DNA from: Bryobacterales bacterium
GTDB taxonomy: Bacteria; Acidobacteriota; Terriglobia; Bryobacterales; Bryobacteraceae
Direction of reading: 5' to 3'
Assembly (NCBI GenBank): GCA_020846745.1
Contig: JADLDI010000146.1
Coordinates: 1-33,941, forward strand
Length of the DNA: 33,941 nucleotides
Of this stretch, positions 1 through 8,768 are shown one piece after another (within the stretch, counting starts at the first letter, position 1; every line of letters starts with the position of its first letter). The notes beneath the pieces are model-generated. The model was not told where the DNA came from, searched no databases, and saw only the letters and a list, made by a program, of their open reading frames with translations. The position numbers were made by a program, and so were the translations under genes.

Positions 1-651
1 GAGCGCCCCTTCTTCGACCAGATGGAAGCCGAACTGCGAGACGAAATCCTCCCCGCCGGCCCCCTCGAACACTTCGCTTTCCAGCGCCTCATCACCGCCA
101 ACTGGCAAATCGAACGCTGCCGCAAACGCGAAGCCGCCCTCCGCGCCCTCGAATCAACTGAACGAAACGAAGCCAACTTGGAGAAGGTCCACCGCTACTA
201 CCTCCGCTGGGAAGGCTCCTACAAGTCCGCCCTCCGCGAGATCCGCATGCTCCAAACCGACCGTGGCATCCAGCAGATCTCCAACGGAAACCCGCCCGAC
301 GAGTTCGCCCCGCTCGCGGATGTGCCAAAGATTGATAGCTTTGCGAGACGAATTGCCAAGGCGCCAGCGACCATTGACGACAACATCCGTCACGCACTCT
401 CCACCCAAAACGCCATCCTCACCCTCGAAAGTCAAATCCGCGAAAAAGGCGCCGTTCCCGTCTCCGGCCACCGCTACGTCAAAACCGCCCAAGCCGCCGC
501 CGCAACCCAAACCAAATCAACAACTTGCGAGACGAAATCCCCACATCCTCCGCAAGTCGGCCGCAACTCCCCCTGTCCCTGCGGCTCCGGCCAAAAGTAC
601 AAACGCTGCTGCGGCGTCAACGCGCCCCCCATCTACAACCAGGCAGCCTGA
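1..651 (+). CDS. SEC-C motif protein, 5' end cut by window
   Basis: The frame is open from base 1, so the ATG at 22 is probably internal and the gene starts outside the window; 216 codons are visible. The body is helical and rich in Arg, Glu and Ala. The last 30 residues contain the SEC-C zinc-binding motif (CPCGSGQKYKRCCG), the metal-binding tail also found at the end of SecA. The family is common in acidobacteria, but its role is not known; a nucleic-acid or chaperone-linked function is only a guess. Three copies of a short DNA repeat lie inside the gene in three different reading frames, and a fourth follows the stop. Confidence 0.75.
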   Translation, partial: ERPFFDQMEAELRDEILPAGPLEHFAFQRLITANWQIERCRKREAALRALESTERNEANLEKVHRYYLRWEGSYKSALREIRMLQTDRGIQQISNGNPPDEFAPLADVPKIDSFARRIAKAPATIDDNIRHALSTQNAILTLESQIREKGAVPVSGHRYVKTAQAAAATQTKSTTCETKSPHPPQVGRNSPCPCGSGQKYKRCCGVNAPPIYNQAA

Positions 652-700
652 CAGCCGCCAGCTAAGTTCCCTGAAATCAGCATAGTGCGAGACGAAATGC
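35..700 (+). repeat. Dispersed TGCGAGACGAAAT motif, four copies
   Basis: Copies lie at 35-49, 341-354 (ending AATT), 525-540 and 686-700. Three are inside the SEC-C gene and one is 35 bases after its stop. Read as protein they give LRDEI, FARRI and CETKS, so each is in a different frame. Conservation of the bases but not of the peptide suggests a DNA-level repeat. I did not see the same core elsewhere in the window; a partial match (TTCGAGACGA) lies near 1402. Confidence 0.6.
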
Positions 701-762
701 TCACCCTCCGGCCGACGGGGAATGCCGCGCTTCTAATAGGTATGGGTCAAAGGATGCCGGTG

Positions 763-1395
763 TTAGAAAGAGAATGTGAACTCAGCGGCTGTGTTCACCC
801 ACTGATCCCGCGTCTGGACAGCCGGCAGCGGACCGAACGCATCGCCAGACATATTCGCCCGATACACCCGGCTTGTGAATCCGAGCCGCAGATGCTGCGA
901 CCGGTCGAGCGCGTAGCTCATCCCCAGCAGCCCGTAATAGCCCCACCCCGAACGTTCGCGGCATGCCGGACAATCCAGACGGTAGTAGCTCGAGCTGCCG
1001 AATGGTTGCCGGATCCGCTCCTGATATCGCAGATACGCGCCACCGCCGCCCGCGTAGAGCAGCAGCCGGTTGCGAAGCACTGGAATGACGGCGCGCCCGC
1101 CCATCGGTACCATAAACTGGTAGTCTTTGATCCGCAAATCGCCAAACTGCGTGGACACAAAGTCGCGCACGTTGGCCGCGTGAAACACGGTGTCGAATCC
1201 GAGGTCGGCCTGGAACAACCGATGGAAGCGGTACCCGTAGGACACCCTCATCACGGGACTTGTGTTCAACGATCCGGCCAGTTCGCCGCCGGGAACGCCG
1301 CCTCCAGCGCCCGCGGTGATGTAGTTTCTGCGGAACCCGTACTGCGCAAAAACCGGTGTCAGGGTAAGCAGGGCGGCAGCGACAAGGCGAAACAT
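763..1395 (-). CDS. Small outer-membrane beta-barrel protein
   Basis: The 210-residue product begins with a clear signal peptide (MFRLVAAALLTLTPVFAQ). The rest alternates aromatic and Gly-rich stretches in the manner of an 8-stranded outer-membrane barrel (for example AGAGGGVPGGE, LLLYAGGGGAYLRY, HLRLGFTSRVY) and ends in Phe (EFTFSF), the usual barrel-assembly signal. The ATG at 1395 is chosen because a GAAGGG ribosome site precedes it; an upstream ATG at 1443 lacks one. Two cysteines close together (DCPACRE) could form a loop disulfide. The specific function is unknown; a structural or porin-like role in the outer membrane is inferred from the fold only. Confidence 0.7.
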   Translation of the reverse strand: MFRLVAAALLTLTPVFAQYGFRRNYITAGAGGGVPGGELAGSLNTSPVMRVSYGYRFHRLFQADLGFDTVFHAANVRDFVSTQFGDLRIKDYQFMVPMGGRAVIPVLRNRLLLYAGGGGAYLRYQERIRQPFGSSSYYRLDCPACRERSGWGYYGLLGMSYALDRSQHLRLGFTSRVYRANMSGDAFGPLPAVQTRDQWVNTAAEFTFSF

Positions 1396-1468
1396 GGCTG
1401 CCCTTCGAGACGAGTATTGACGCACCACCGTTTCACCCTTCATCGCGAACCTATGATTTAATTCTCAC

Positions 1469-2662
1469 ATGGTAAACAGGCGTTTGTGGCTCCAGGCGGC
1501 TGCGGCGGTGTGGCCGTTCTCAAAGGCAGGCTCCGCGGCGGCCCGCAAGTCTTCACCAGGCGTGTACGCGCAACTGGGTATTCGTCCTCTCATCAACTTT
1601 CAAGGCACCATGACCACCATTGGCGCATCGAAGATGCCGCCCGAAGTGCATGAGGCAATGGCGGAAGCCTCGCGCGATTACGTCTACCTCGAAGAGGTAA
1701 AAGAAAAGGTGGGCGCCCGTATCGCCGAACTCTGCGGGACCGAAGCCGCGATGGTCACCAGCGGTTGTGCCGGCGCAATCGCCCTGGGCACCTACGCGTG
1801 CCTCACCGGCGAGGACAACGGTAAAGTGCGCCAACTGCCCGACCTGACGGGCATGAAGTCGAAGGTGATTATCCAGAAAGCGCATCGCAACGGCTACGAC
1901 CATGCGGTGCGCAGCGCCGGCGTAAAGATTGTCGAGGTCAACACAAAAGAGGAACTGGCCAACGCGCTCACCTCAGACGTCGCCATGATGTACTTTCTCG
2001 GCGGCACCAGCCACGATTGGGATATCGAAATCCCCATCGGCCTTGAAGACGCGATTCAACTCACCAAGAAAGCCGGCGTGCCGCTGATGGTGGATGCCGC
2101 CAACATGCTGCCGTCCTGGCCGAACATTCCGCGCCTCGCCAAGCAGGGTGTGGACCTGATCGCGCTCAGCGGCGGCAAGCACATCCGCGGACCGCAATCG
2201 AGCGGCCTGCTCGCCGGTCCGAAGAGCATTATCAAAGCGGCCTGGCTCAACTCCAGCCCCCATTCCGATTCCCAGGGCCGCGGCATGAAGGTGAACCGCG
2301 AGGAGATGATCGGGTTCCTGGTCGCCCTTGAGCGTTACGTAAAACTCGACTTCGACGCGCTCGACCGCGAGAGCGGCCGGCAAGCCGCGTTCCTGATGGA
2401 CGAATGCAAGAAGCTTGGACTCGACGTCGAGAAGACGCCGTTCGACAAGTCGCGCCGGGTGCATCGCGTAATGGTCCGCTGGGACGAAGCCAAACGCGGG
2501 ATGACCACGAAACAGGCCGAGCAGGCGTTGAAGGACGGCGAACCGCGAATCGTCTGCCTCCGCGCCCCCAAGCAGGGCCTCGAGTTCACCTGTTTCATGA
2601 ACGATCCTGGCGACGAGAAACTGCTCGCAAAGCGGATGAAAGAGATCTTCCGCAAGGCCTAG
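1469..2662 (+). CDS. SelA-like PLP-dependent enzyme with Tat-like leader
   Basis: The 397-residue protein belongs to the fold-type I PLP family around SelA (selenocysteine synthase) and D-glucosaminate-6-phosphate ammonia-lyase. The cofactor lysine is in SGGKHIRGP at about residue 237, and the Asp that contacts the pyridine nitrogen is in MVDAANM at about 209. The N-terminus (MVNRRLWLQAAAA) resembles a twin-arginine signal, unusual for a PLP enzyme, so the protein may act in the periplasm. There is no tRNA-Sec or selB nearby, so a lyase or racemase acting on an amino-sugar or amino acid is more likely than selenocysteine synthesis. No strong ribosome site precedes the ATG. The family call is firm; the substrate is unknown. 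Confidence 0.85.
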   Translation: MVNRRLWLQAAAAVWPFSKAGSAAARKSSPGVYAQLGIRPLINFQGTMTTIGASKMPPEVHEAMAEASRDYVYLEEVKEKVGARIAELCGTEAAMVTSGCAGAIALGTYACLTGEDNGKVRQLPDLTGMKSKVIIQKAHRNGYDHAVRSAGVKIVEVNTKEELANALTSDVAMMYFLGGTSHDWDIEIPIGLEDAIQLTKKAGVPLMVDAANMLPSWPNIPRLAKQGVDLIALSGGKHIRGPQSSGLLAGPKSIIKAAWLNSSPHSDSQGRGMKVNREEMIGFLVALERYVKLDFDALDRESGRQAAFLMDECKKLGLDVEKTPFDKSRRVHRVMVRWDEAKRGMTTKQAEQALKDGEPRIVCLRAPKQGLEFTCFMNDPGDEKLLAKRMKEIFRKA

Positions 2663-2669
2663 GCGCGCC

Positions 2670-2709
2670 AAAAAAGCCCGCCTGGAAGCGGAGAGCAGCC
2701 CAGGCGGGC
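2670..2709 (-). terminator. Rho-independent terminator of the cytochrome c gene
   Basis: GCCCGCCTGG (2676-2685) and CCAGGCGGGC (2700-2709) form a perfect 10-bp stem with a 14-base loop. Read on the minus strand it is followed at once by six T (complement of 2670-2675), the intrinsic-terminator layout for the minus-strand cytochrome gene that stops at 2809. On the plus strand the stem could also slow transcription leaving the PLP-enzyme gene, but there is no U-tract on that side. Confidence 0.8.
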
Positions 2710-2808
2710 AAACCTCGGAGGAGTTACCCGAACGTAAGACGAAGGATCAGCAGTGAGATCCTTACCGTCAACCAACAAATAACGCAAACTTAAACCGTGT
2801 TACGGAAC

Positions 2809-3240
2809 TTACTTGGTTTGCATGCTCTCGATGTGCTTGGTGAGATTGCGCAGCCGAAGACTCGTTTCAGAACTGTCGCCGCGTCCCAGGTCGCGAAACA
2901 CGTCGCCCCAGATCGGCATGTCTTTCGAACCGTGTGCGGCTACGCCTACTTCGCCCCGGATGGAGTTATAAACCTTCAACTCCGGAAATTTGCCGCCATT
3001 GTTTTTGGCCATGACGGTCAGGTCGGTCGCCTGTACCTTGAGGGCGGGCGATGCAGGGCCCTTCCCCTTACCGTCCATGCCGTGACACACGGCGCAATAC
3101 GTCCGATACATCTCCGCGCCGGACGAGGCGTTTGTCCGGCTGGGTGGCACCTGCTTGATCGTGGGTTTATTCTGCGCAATAAGCGCGGCTGAAACACTAA
3201 GAACCAAGGCTGGAACTAAGAACCAGGAATGCTTTCGCAT
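2809..3240 (-). CDS. Exported mono-heme c-type cytochrome
   Basis: The 143-residue product has an N-terminal signal peptide (MRKHSWFLVPALVLSVSAALIA) and one heme-binding CxxCH motif (CAVCH, about residues 49-53). A likely distal Met ligand is in SKDMPIWG near residue 108. This is a small periplasmic class I cytochrome c, probably an electron carrier to a terminal oxidase or a domain partner of a dehydrogenase. The ATG at 3240 is preceded by AGGAGA six bases upstream; an in-frame ATG at 3264 is less well placed. It lies downstream of pepA on the same strand, with a 147-base gap, and is closed by the terminator at 2670-2709. Confidence 0.9.
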   Translation of the reverse strand: MRKHSWFLVPALVLSVSAALIAQNKPTIKQVPPSRTNASSGAEMYRTYCAVCHGMDGKGKGPASPALKVQATDLTVMAKNNGGKFPELKVYNSIRGEVGVAAHGSKDMPIWGDVFRDLGRGDSSETSLRLRNLTKHIESMQTK

Positions 3241-3387
3241 GGCGTCTCCTTGTACTACGCACAATCGAGCACGCGGAATACCACCACGGAAGTACTGTAT
3301 TCTCCTAGCGCTCCGCTGATTTCAGACATTGCTGTCGGGTACTACCACGCACAGTTGTGAGAACTCCCCCAGTTCCATGGGGTATGG

Positions 3388-4857
3388 TTATGCGTTCCAG
3401 CGCAGCGCCAGTTCGACAAACGTGCGTACTCCGATGCCGGACGGTCCCTTCGCCATATGCGGTTTGGCCTCGTCCAACCAGGCGGTACCGGCGATGTCGA
3501 GATGCACCCAGGGCGTTGGATCGGCGAATTCCTTGAGGAAATAAGCAGCGGTGATGGCGCCGCCATAACGCGTGCCGATATTCGGCAGGTCCGCAAAAGC
3601 GCTTTTCAGTTGGTCTTTGTAATCGTCGTCGAGCGGCATTTGCCACAGCCGCTCGCCTTGCTCTCGCGCCGCCGCCATCAACCGGTCGAGAAATGCCTGA
3701 TTGTTTGTGAACGCGCCCGCGCGAACACCACCCAACGACACCGCAATCGCTCCGGTCAGCGTGGCCGCATCCACCAGATGCGTACACCCCTGCCGCTGCG
3801 CATAGGTGATTGCGTCGTTTAAGATCAGCCGGCCCTCCGCGTCTGTGTTCAGCACTTCAACGGTCTTACCGTTGAGCGTCGTCACGATATCGCCCGGCCG
3901 CAGTGCACGCCCGCTGATCATGTTTTCTACCGACGGGATATATGCGGTTACCGGAATGGAGGGCTTGAGCGCGGCAATCGCGCGCATGGCGCCCAACACG
4001 GCGGCCGCGCCCGCCATGTCGTACTTCATCTTCTCCATTCCATCGGCCGGCTTGATCGAGATGCCGCCCGAATCGAACGTCACGCCCTTGCCAACCAGAC
4101 CCAGATGGACGCCTTCCGGTTTAGGTTGCGCCGGACGGTAGCGGACCACGATCAAAACCGGAGGCTGCGATGACCCTTGGGCCACTGCCAGTAACGAGCC
4201 CATTCCGATCTGCCGTATCCGCGGCTCGTCAAGAACTTCGCACTCCAGTCCGGCAGCGTGCGCCATTTCCTCCGCCCGGCGAGCCAGATCCATCGGGAAC
4301 AGCAGGTTCGACGGCAGGTTCACCAGGTCGCGCGTGAAGTTCTGCGATTCGCCCAGCACTCGTCCTTTTTCGAATGCTGGCTCAACGCCGTTCACACCGG
4401 GAGCCGCGAGCGTGAACGTCTGAAACCGCCGCTCGCCCTTCGTGGGGTCGGTCTTCAGGAAATCCGGTTCGTATTCACCAAGAATGGCCCCCTGGACGGC
4501 TGCTTCGACGTTTTCCGCCGTCGCGATGCCGCCTGTCACTCCCAGCGCGACTGACTTGAACCCTTTCCCTTTGACGGTCCGCAACGCGGCGGCCGCACTC
4601 GTCCGCATTTCCGCCGGGCCGAACTTGTCTGCCTTCCCGCCTCCTACCAGCACGATGGCGCGCGCCCGAAAGCCTTCCGGCCGGCGGATGGTGGCCGTTT
4701 CCTGCGCCTTGCCGCGGAATTCGCCTGTCCCGTACAGGTCGTCGATGGCGGCGTCTACCGCTCCGTCCAAGCGCGGCGGTGCTCCTTCAAAACCCAACAC
4801 AATCAAAACATCGACAGCGATTTCAGCCAGCGGGCTGGACGAGTATTGAACCTGCAT
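3388..4857 (-). CDS. pepA: Leucyl aminopeptidase (M17)
   Basis: At 489 residues this is the normal length for PepA. The N-terminal macro-like domain (about 1-170) is followed by the catalytic domain with the M17 signatures: GKGVTFDSGGISIKP, the stretch MEKMKYDMAGAAAVLGAM, and NTDAEGRLIL, which carry the Lys, Asp and Glu that hold two metal ions. It removes N-terminal residues from peptides in the cytoplasm. It lies 38 bases after smpB on the same strand, so the two are probably co-transcribed; both serve protein turnover. No strong ribosome site is seen before the ATG at 4857. Confidence 0.95.
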   Translation of the reverse strand: MQVQYSSSPLAEIAVDVLIVLGFEGAPPRLDGAVDAAIDDLYGTGEFRGKAQETATIRRPEGFRARAIVLVGGGKADKFGPAEMRTSAAAALRTVKGKGFKSVALGVTGGIATAENVEAAVQGAILGEYEPDFLKTDPTKGERRFQTFTLAAPGVNGVEPAFEKGRVLGESQNFTRDLVNLPSNLLFPMDLARRAEEMAHAAGLECEVLDEPRIRQIGMGSLLAVAQGSSQPPVLIVVRYRPAQPKPEGVHLGLVGKGVTFDSGGISIKPADGMEKMKYDMAGAAAVLGAMRAIAALKPSIPVTAYIPSVENMISGRALRPGDIVTTLNGKTVEVLNTDAEGRLILNDAITYAQRQGCTHLVDAATLTGAIAVSLGGVRAGAFTNNQAFLDRLMAAAREQGERLWQMPLDDDYKDQLKSAFADLPNIGTRYGGAITAAYFLKEFADPTPWVHLDIAGTAWLDEAKPHMAKGPSGIGVRTFVELALRWNA

Positions 4858-4895
4858 GTCTACCTATTAGAAAACCACGAACAGCGGCGGCCTGG

Positions 4896-5369
4896 CTATC
4901 GCCGGCGGCCAGTGGCCGCGCGCGCTTCCGATTCCTGCTCGCGTTTGCGCTCGCTTTCACGCTTATCGTGCAATTTCTTACCGCGCGCGAGCGCAATTTC
5001 ACACTTCACCAAACCATTTTTCAAATAGATTTTGGTCGGAACAATGGTCAGACCACGGTCCCGAGTCTTCACCCAGAGCTTCTCGATCTCCTCCTTATGA
5101 AGGAGAAGCTTCCGCTTCCGCATGGTGTCGTGGTTCCATCGGTTGCCGTGGCTGTACGGACTGAAATGCGCATTTGTCAGCCAGATTTCGCCGCGCTCGA
5201 TCTCGGCAAAGGCGTCCTGCAACTGGATTTTGCCGGTCCGCGCCGACTTCACTTCAGTCCCGGTGAGCGCAACGCCAGCCTCCCAGAAGTCGAGCAGTTC
5301 GAAATTGTGCCGGACCTGGCGATTGTCGGACAGAATCTTGAACTGTTGCTTGGAATTGGTGTTGCTCAC
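4896..5369 (-). CDS. smpB: SsrA-binding protein SmpB
   Basis: SmpB binds tmRNA and brings it to stalled ribosomes for trans-translation. The product shows the family's beta-barrel core (ALTGTEVKSARTGKIQL, IWLTNAHFSPYSHGN) and the basic C-terminal tail (RGKKLHDKRESERKRE) that enters the mRNA channel. I place the start at the GTG at 5369 (157 residues; SNTNSKQQFKILSDNRQ fits the usual SmpB beginning, with GGAG upstream). An ATG at 5438 would add 23 atypical residues and leave only 6 bases to the divergent secretin start. The gene for tmRNA itself was not seen in the window. Confidence 0.93.
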   Translation of the reverse strand: MSNTNSKQQFKILSDNRQVRHNFELLDFWEAGVALTGTEVKSARTGKIQLQDAFAEIERGEIWLTNAHFSPYSHGNRWNHDTMRKRKLLLHKEEIEKLWVKTRDRGLTIVPTKIYLKNGLVKCEIALARGKKLHDKRESERKREQESEARAATGRRR

Positions 5370-5444
5370 GCCGCTAGTCTCCACGCCGGAGGCTTGTGCA
5401 TCGTCAAACTTATTGTGATCGACAACGCGCAACCTCATCTTATC

Positions 5445-7877
5445 ATGAGAGGAGCCTCGCGCCGCACTAAATTATCTGTTTTGAAGTATTTAGCGGCTCT
5501 GCTGGCGATTCTTGCGGTGGCTGCGGGCCCGGCCGCGGCACGCACGCGCAAAGGCGACAAGCTGGTCAAAGACGCGCGCCTGGCCGAAGCCAAGCGCGAT
5601 TTCGACACCGCTTTGGAGCTGTTCGAGCAGGCCCTCGTCACCGATCCGCTCGACACCAGCTACCTGATGGGGGTCCGCCGGGTGCGCTTCCAAGCGGGGC
5701 AAAAGCACGTCGAGGCGGCGATGAAACTTCGCGAGCAGGGGAAGCTTGAGGAAGCGCTCGCTGAGTTCGAGAAAGCCTTTCAAACCGATCCTTCGTCTCC
5801 TGTCGCTGGTGTTGAGATGAAGCGTACCGCTGAAATGCTCGATGCCAGGAAGGCCAAGGAGGCCGGCAAAAAGGCCCCGCCGCCGACTGGCGCCGAAGTA
5901 TCGAAAAAGGAACTGGACGAGCGTGTCGCGGCCATTCAACCAGCGCCCGAACTGCGCCCGATTTCCCGCCAGATCAGCACCTTGAAAATGAACAACCAGC
6001 CGGTAAAAGTTCTATTTGAAACGCTCGGTAAGTTGGCTGGTATTAACGTAATCTGGGACCCGGAGTACCAGTCTTCCGGCAAGAACTACTCGATCGATTT
6101 GACGAACATCAATCTCGAACAGGCTCTCGATCATGTCTCCGTGCTCACGAAGACGTTCTGGAAGCCTCTTTCTGAGAACACCATCTTTCTCACGAACGAT
6201 AACGTCACCAAACGTCGCGACCACGAAGATATGGTCGTGAAGACGTTTTACCTGCGCAACCTGACCACGCCCCAAGAACTGCAGGAAATCGCTACTATTC
6301 TCCGTTCGGTGACCGACATCCGCCGCGTATTCACCTACAACGCGCAGAACATCATTATGGTGCGCGGCACGGTGGACCAGGTCGCATTGGCGGAAAAGCT
6401 GGTGACCGATCTCGACAAAACCAAAGGCGAAGTAGTGATCGACGTGATCGTGATGGAAGCCAACACATCGCGTACGCGCGATATAGCGGCCACATTCCTC
6501 AACGGCAGCAGCCAAGGCTTGCGCGTGCCGATCTCATTCACCGGCGGAACCACATCTCCGTCAAGTTCATCCTCATCGAGTTCGTCCAGTTCGAGTTCGA
6601 CAACCACCACAGCCACGACCACCACCGGCAACATCCTCAGCTTGAACAACCTGAACGCTCTGGGCAAATCCAATAACTGGTCGCTATCGGTGCCGAGTGC
6701 GGTGTTCCAGGCACTCATGTCCGACCGGGGGACCAAGGTGCTGGTGTCACCGCAGATCCGCGCTGTTCATGGGGTGAAGGCGAGTCTCAAGATCGGCGAC
6801 AAGTATCCGTACGCGACGGGTAGCTTCCAGCCTGGTGTTGGAGCCGTCGGTGTATCGCCCCTGGTGAGCACGCAGTTCCAATTCGCCGATGTCGGCGTGA
6901 ACGTCGATGTCACCCCGGTGGTTCATGGTGCCGACGAAGTCACGATGCAGGTCGAAATCGATGTCTCGAACATTCGCGACAACATTGACGTTGGCGGTTT
7001 GAAACAGCCGGTCATCGGCCAACGTAAGTTCTCACAGAACATCCGCCTCCGGCAGGGCGAAATCAGTCTAGTTGGCGGCTTAAACCAGAACCAGGACACT
7101 CGTGTGTTGTCGGGAACGGCGGGTTTGGCCCAAGTGCCCATCCTCGGCCGGCTGTTCTCAGGCGAGAGCGTCGAAAAGACGCGCGGTGAATTGCTGATCG
7201 CGCTGGTGCCGCACATCGTGCGCTGGCCGGATATCAACGATTTAAACCTGCGCGGTGTTGCTGCCGGTACCGATACGGTAGTGAAGCTGAACATGGCCCC
7301 GCGCCCGGGGCCGGAACAGCCGCCTGCCACCGGTTCCAAACCCGAGCCGGCAAAGCCCATAACGCCTCCTGGCGCGGTTCCCTTTCCTGGATTACCGGGC
7401 GCGCCCGCCGCACCGGGAACGGCGCCGCCTGCGCCCGCTCCCGAAGGCGCGAAGCCGGCAGCGAATCTGATCTTGCGGTTCGATCCGGCCGCCGCCAAAA
7501 TCCAACTCGGCGCCCAGCCGCAGATTAATTTGCAGGTGGAGAATGCGAACGATCTCTCCGGTGCTCCGATGCGCATTAAATGGGATCCGAAGGTGCTGCG
7601 GCTGCTGGATGTGAGCCGCGGCCCGATGTTCGCGAGCGACGGTCAACAGCCGATCTTTACCCGCAACATTCGCAACGACGAAGGCGAAGCCGCCGTCATC
7701 TTGAATCGCGTTGCTGGACAGGCTGGTGTTAATGGTTCCGGTACACTGCTGACCTTGACTTTTCAGGCGGTCGGCAAGGGATCCACCGTCGTGACAGCGC
7801 AAGATGTCGCCTTGCGCGATTCCAAGATGCAGCAAGTCACAGCCGGCGCCCCCGCCGCCATGGTCAACGTGGAGTAA
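5445..7877 (+). CDS. Secretin (GspD/PilQ-like) with TPR start and cohesin-like tail
   Basis: The 810-residue protein should form the outer-membrane gate of a type II secretion or type IV pilus-like machine. Seen in order: signal peptide (1-30), TPR-like helices (about 36-130), a secretin N domain (STN-like, about 175-230), N1-type repeat (about 260-330), a Ser/Thr tract (about 370-395), the secretin core (about 430-595, with VGGLNQNQDTRVLSGTAGLA and VPILGRLFSG), a Pro/Ala-rich linker, and a cohesin-type beta-sandwich (about 665-810). The cohesin-like end is unusual for GspD and may bind a partner at the cell surface. The open frame continues further upstream but overlaps smpB. Two pseudopilin genes follow within 10 bases, so this is one operon. 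Confidence 0.88.
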   Translation: MRGASRRTKLSVLKYLAALLAILAVAAGPAAARTRKGDKLVKDARLAEAKRDFDTALELFEQALVTDPLDTSYLMGVRRVRFQAGQKHVEAAMKLREQGKLEEALAEFEKAFQTDPSSPVAGVEMKRTAEMLDARKAKEAGKKAPPPTGAEVSKKELDERVAAIQPAPELRPISRQISTLKMNNQPVKVLFETLGKLAGINVIWDPEYQSSGKNYSIDLTNINLEQALDHVSVLTKTFWKPLSENTIFLTNDNVTKRRDHEDMVVKTFYLRNLTTPQELQEIATILRSVTDIRRVFTYNAQNIIMVRGTVDQVALAEKLVTDLDKTKGEVVIDVIVMEANTSRTRDIAATFLNGSSQGLRVPISFTGGTTSPSSSSSSSSSSSSSTTTTATTTTGNILSLNNLNALGKSNNWSLSVPSAVFQALMSDRGTKVLVSPQIRAVHGVKASLKIGDKYPYATGSFQPGVGAVGVSPLVSTQFQFADVGVNVDVTPVVHGADEVTMQVEIDVSNIRDNIDVGGLKQPVIGQRKFSQNIRLRQGEISLVGGLNQNQDTRVLSGTAGLAQVPILGRLFSGESVEKTRGELLIALVPHIVRWPDINDLNLRGVAAGTDTVVKLNMAPRPGPEQPPATGSKPEPAKPITPPGAVPFPGLPGAPAAPGTAPPAPAPEGAKPAANLILRFDPAAAKIQLGAQPQINLQVENANDLSGAPMRIKWDPKVLRLLDVSRGPMFASDGQQPIFTRNIRNDEGEAAVILNRVAGQAGVNGSGTLLTLTFQAVGKGSTVVTAQDVALRDSKMQQVTAGAPAAMVNVE

Positions 7878-7885
7878 GGCGAGCT

Positions 7886-8350
7886 ATGCGTGCACGCCGG
7901 CGCCGGGGACTGACGCTCATCGAACTGATCGTCGCGTTCTCCATTTTGCTGCTGCTCACGTCAATGGCGGTGCCGCTCGCGCGCTATCGCGTGAAGCGCG
8001 AAAAGGAGCGCGAGTTGCGCTGGGCGCTTCGCGAGATTCGTACCGCGATCGATAAATACAAAGACGCCTGCGACTATAACCAACTCGGCTCGCCGAAGCT
8101 CGATACCGATTGCTATCCGGAGAACATTCAAGCTCTGGTGGAGGGCGTCAAGGCCTCCGGTGCGGTTGACAAGAAGATCAAATTCCTTCGACGCATTCCA
8201 CGCGACCCGTTTACGGGGCAGAAAGAGTGGGGCATGCGCAGCACCCGCGACGATCCGAGTTCCACCAGTTGGGGCGGGCAAAACCTCTTCGACGTTTACA
8301 GCAAAACCTATGAGAAAGCCGCCGATGGCACTTCCTATTCGGAGTGGTAA
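7886..8350 (+). CDS. Type II secretion pseudopilin (GspG-like)
   Basis: The product has 154 residues. It begins with a class III prepilin leader (MRARRRRG) followed by LTLIELIVAFSILLLLTSMA: cleavage after Gly8 leaves Glu at +5, as in all pilin-like proteins. A long hydrophobic helix and a small C-terminal domain ending in DGTSYSEW follow. It starts 8 bases after the secretin stop. It probably builds the periplasmic pseudopilus. Its tail resembles that of the next gene, so the two are paralogues. Confidence 0.88.
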   Translation: MRARRRRGLTLIELIVAFSILLLLTSMAVPLARYRVKREKERELRWALREIRTAIDKYKDACDYNQLGSPKLDTDCYPENIQALVEGVKASGAVDKKIKFLRRIPRDPFTGQKEWGMRSTRDDPSSTSWGGQNLFDVYSKTYEKAADGTSYSEW

Positions 8351-8744
8351 ACACGGTCGCCGCCGGTTCGGCTACACCCTAGTCGAGATCGTCATCGTCC
8401 TGACGATCATCTCGATTCTGGTGTCGATCGCCGTCCCGCTCTATCAGAAGGCGCTCCTTCGGACGAAGGAAAGCGTGCTGCGCAACAACCTGTTCACGCT
8501 GCGCACGGTGATCGACGAGTACACATACGATAAACAAAAGGCTCCGCAGAGTCTGGAGGATCTGGTCCGCGACGGCTACCTCCGGCAAATCCCGTCGGAC
8601 CCCATTACCGGCTCAAACCAGTCCTGGAAAATCGTAATGGAAGACGCTCTCACCAGCGTGAACCAGACCGAGCCCGGTATTTTCGACGTACGGAGCGGTT
8701 CCGACAAGACAAGTTTGGAAGGAACACCTTACGCAGAGTGGTAA
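8325..8744 (+). CDS. Second pseudopilin (GspG-like)
   Basis: The 139-residue product starts inside the previous gene (26-base overlap). The ATG at 8325 is chosen because a GAGAAAG ribosome site lies before it; an ATG at 8310 is also in frame. The leader (RRRFG) is cut before YTLVEIVIVLTIISILVSIAVP, again with Glu at +5. The C-terminus (IFDVRSGSD, GTPYAEW) matches the first pseudopilin (LFDVYSKTY, GTSYSEW), which shows an old gene duplication. It is the last gene before tRNA-Gln and the start of the mobile region. Confidence 0.87.
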   Translation: MALPIRSGKHGRRRFGYTLVEIVIVLTIISILVSIAVPLYQKALLRTKESVLRNNLFTLRTVIDEYTYDKQKAPQSLEDLVRDGYLRQIPSDPITGSNQSWKIVMEDALTSVNQTEPGIFDVRSGSDKTSLEGTPYAEW

Positions 8745-8768
8745 GGGCAAGGTAAACTAGTAAAGAAT

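Noticed and set aside
685..1461. Open frame of 258 codons on the plus strand.
   Set aside because: It is antisense to the outer-membrane barrel gene, which has a signal peptide and a barrel ending; the plus-strand reading is rich in Arg, Pro and His with no motif.
3367..3382. CCCCA/TGGGG stem just after the pepA stop as a terminator.
   Set aside because: Only five base pairs and no T-run on the minus strand; too weak to call.
4779..5444. Upstream extension of the secretin frame to an ATG at 4779.
   Set aside because: It would lie antisense over nearly all of smpB and the start of pepA, and the residues have no signal peptide; the MRGASRR start at 5445 gives a normal exported protein.
6555..6630. 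Ser/Thr tract in the secretin considered as an assembly fault.
   Set aside because: The frame is kept on both sides and several different Ser codons are used, which fits a genuine low-complexity linker.
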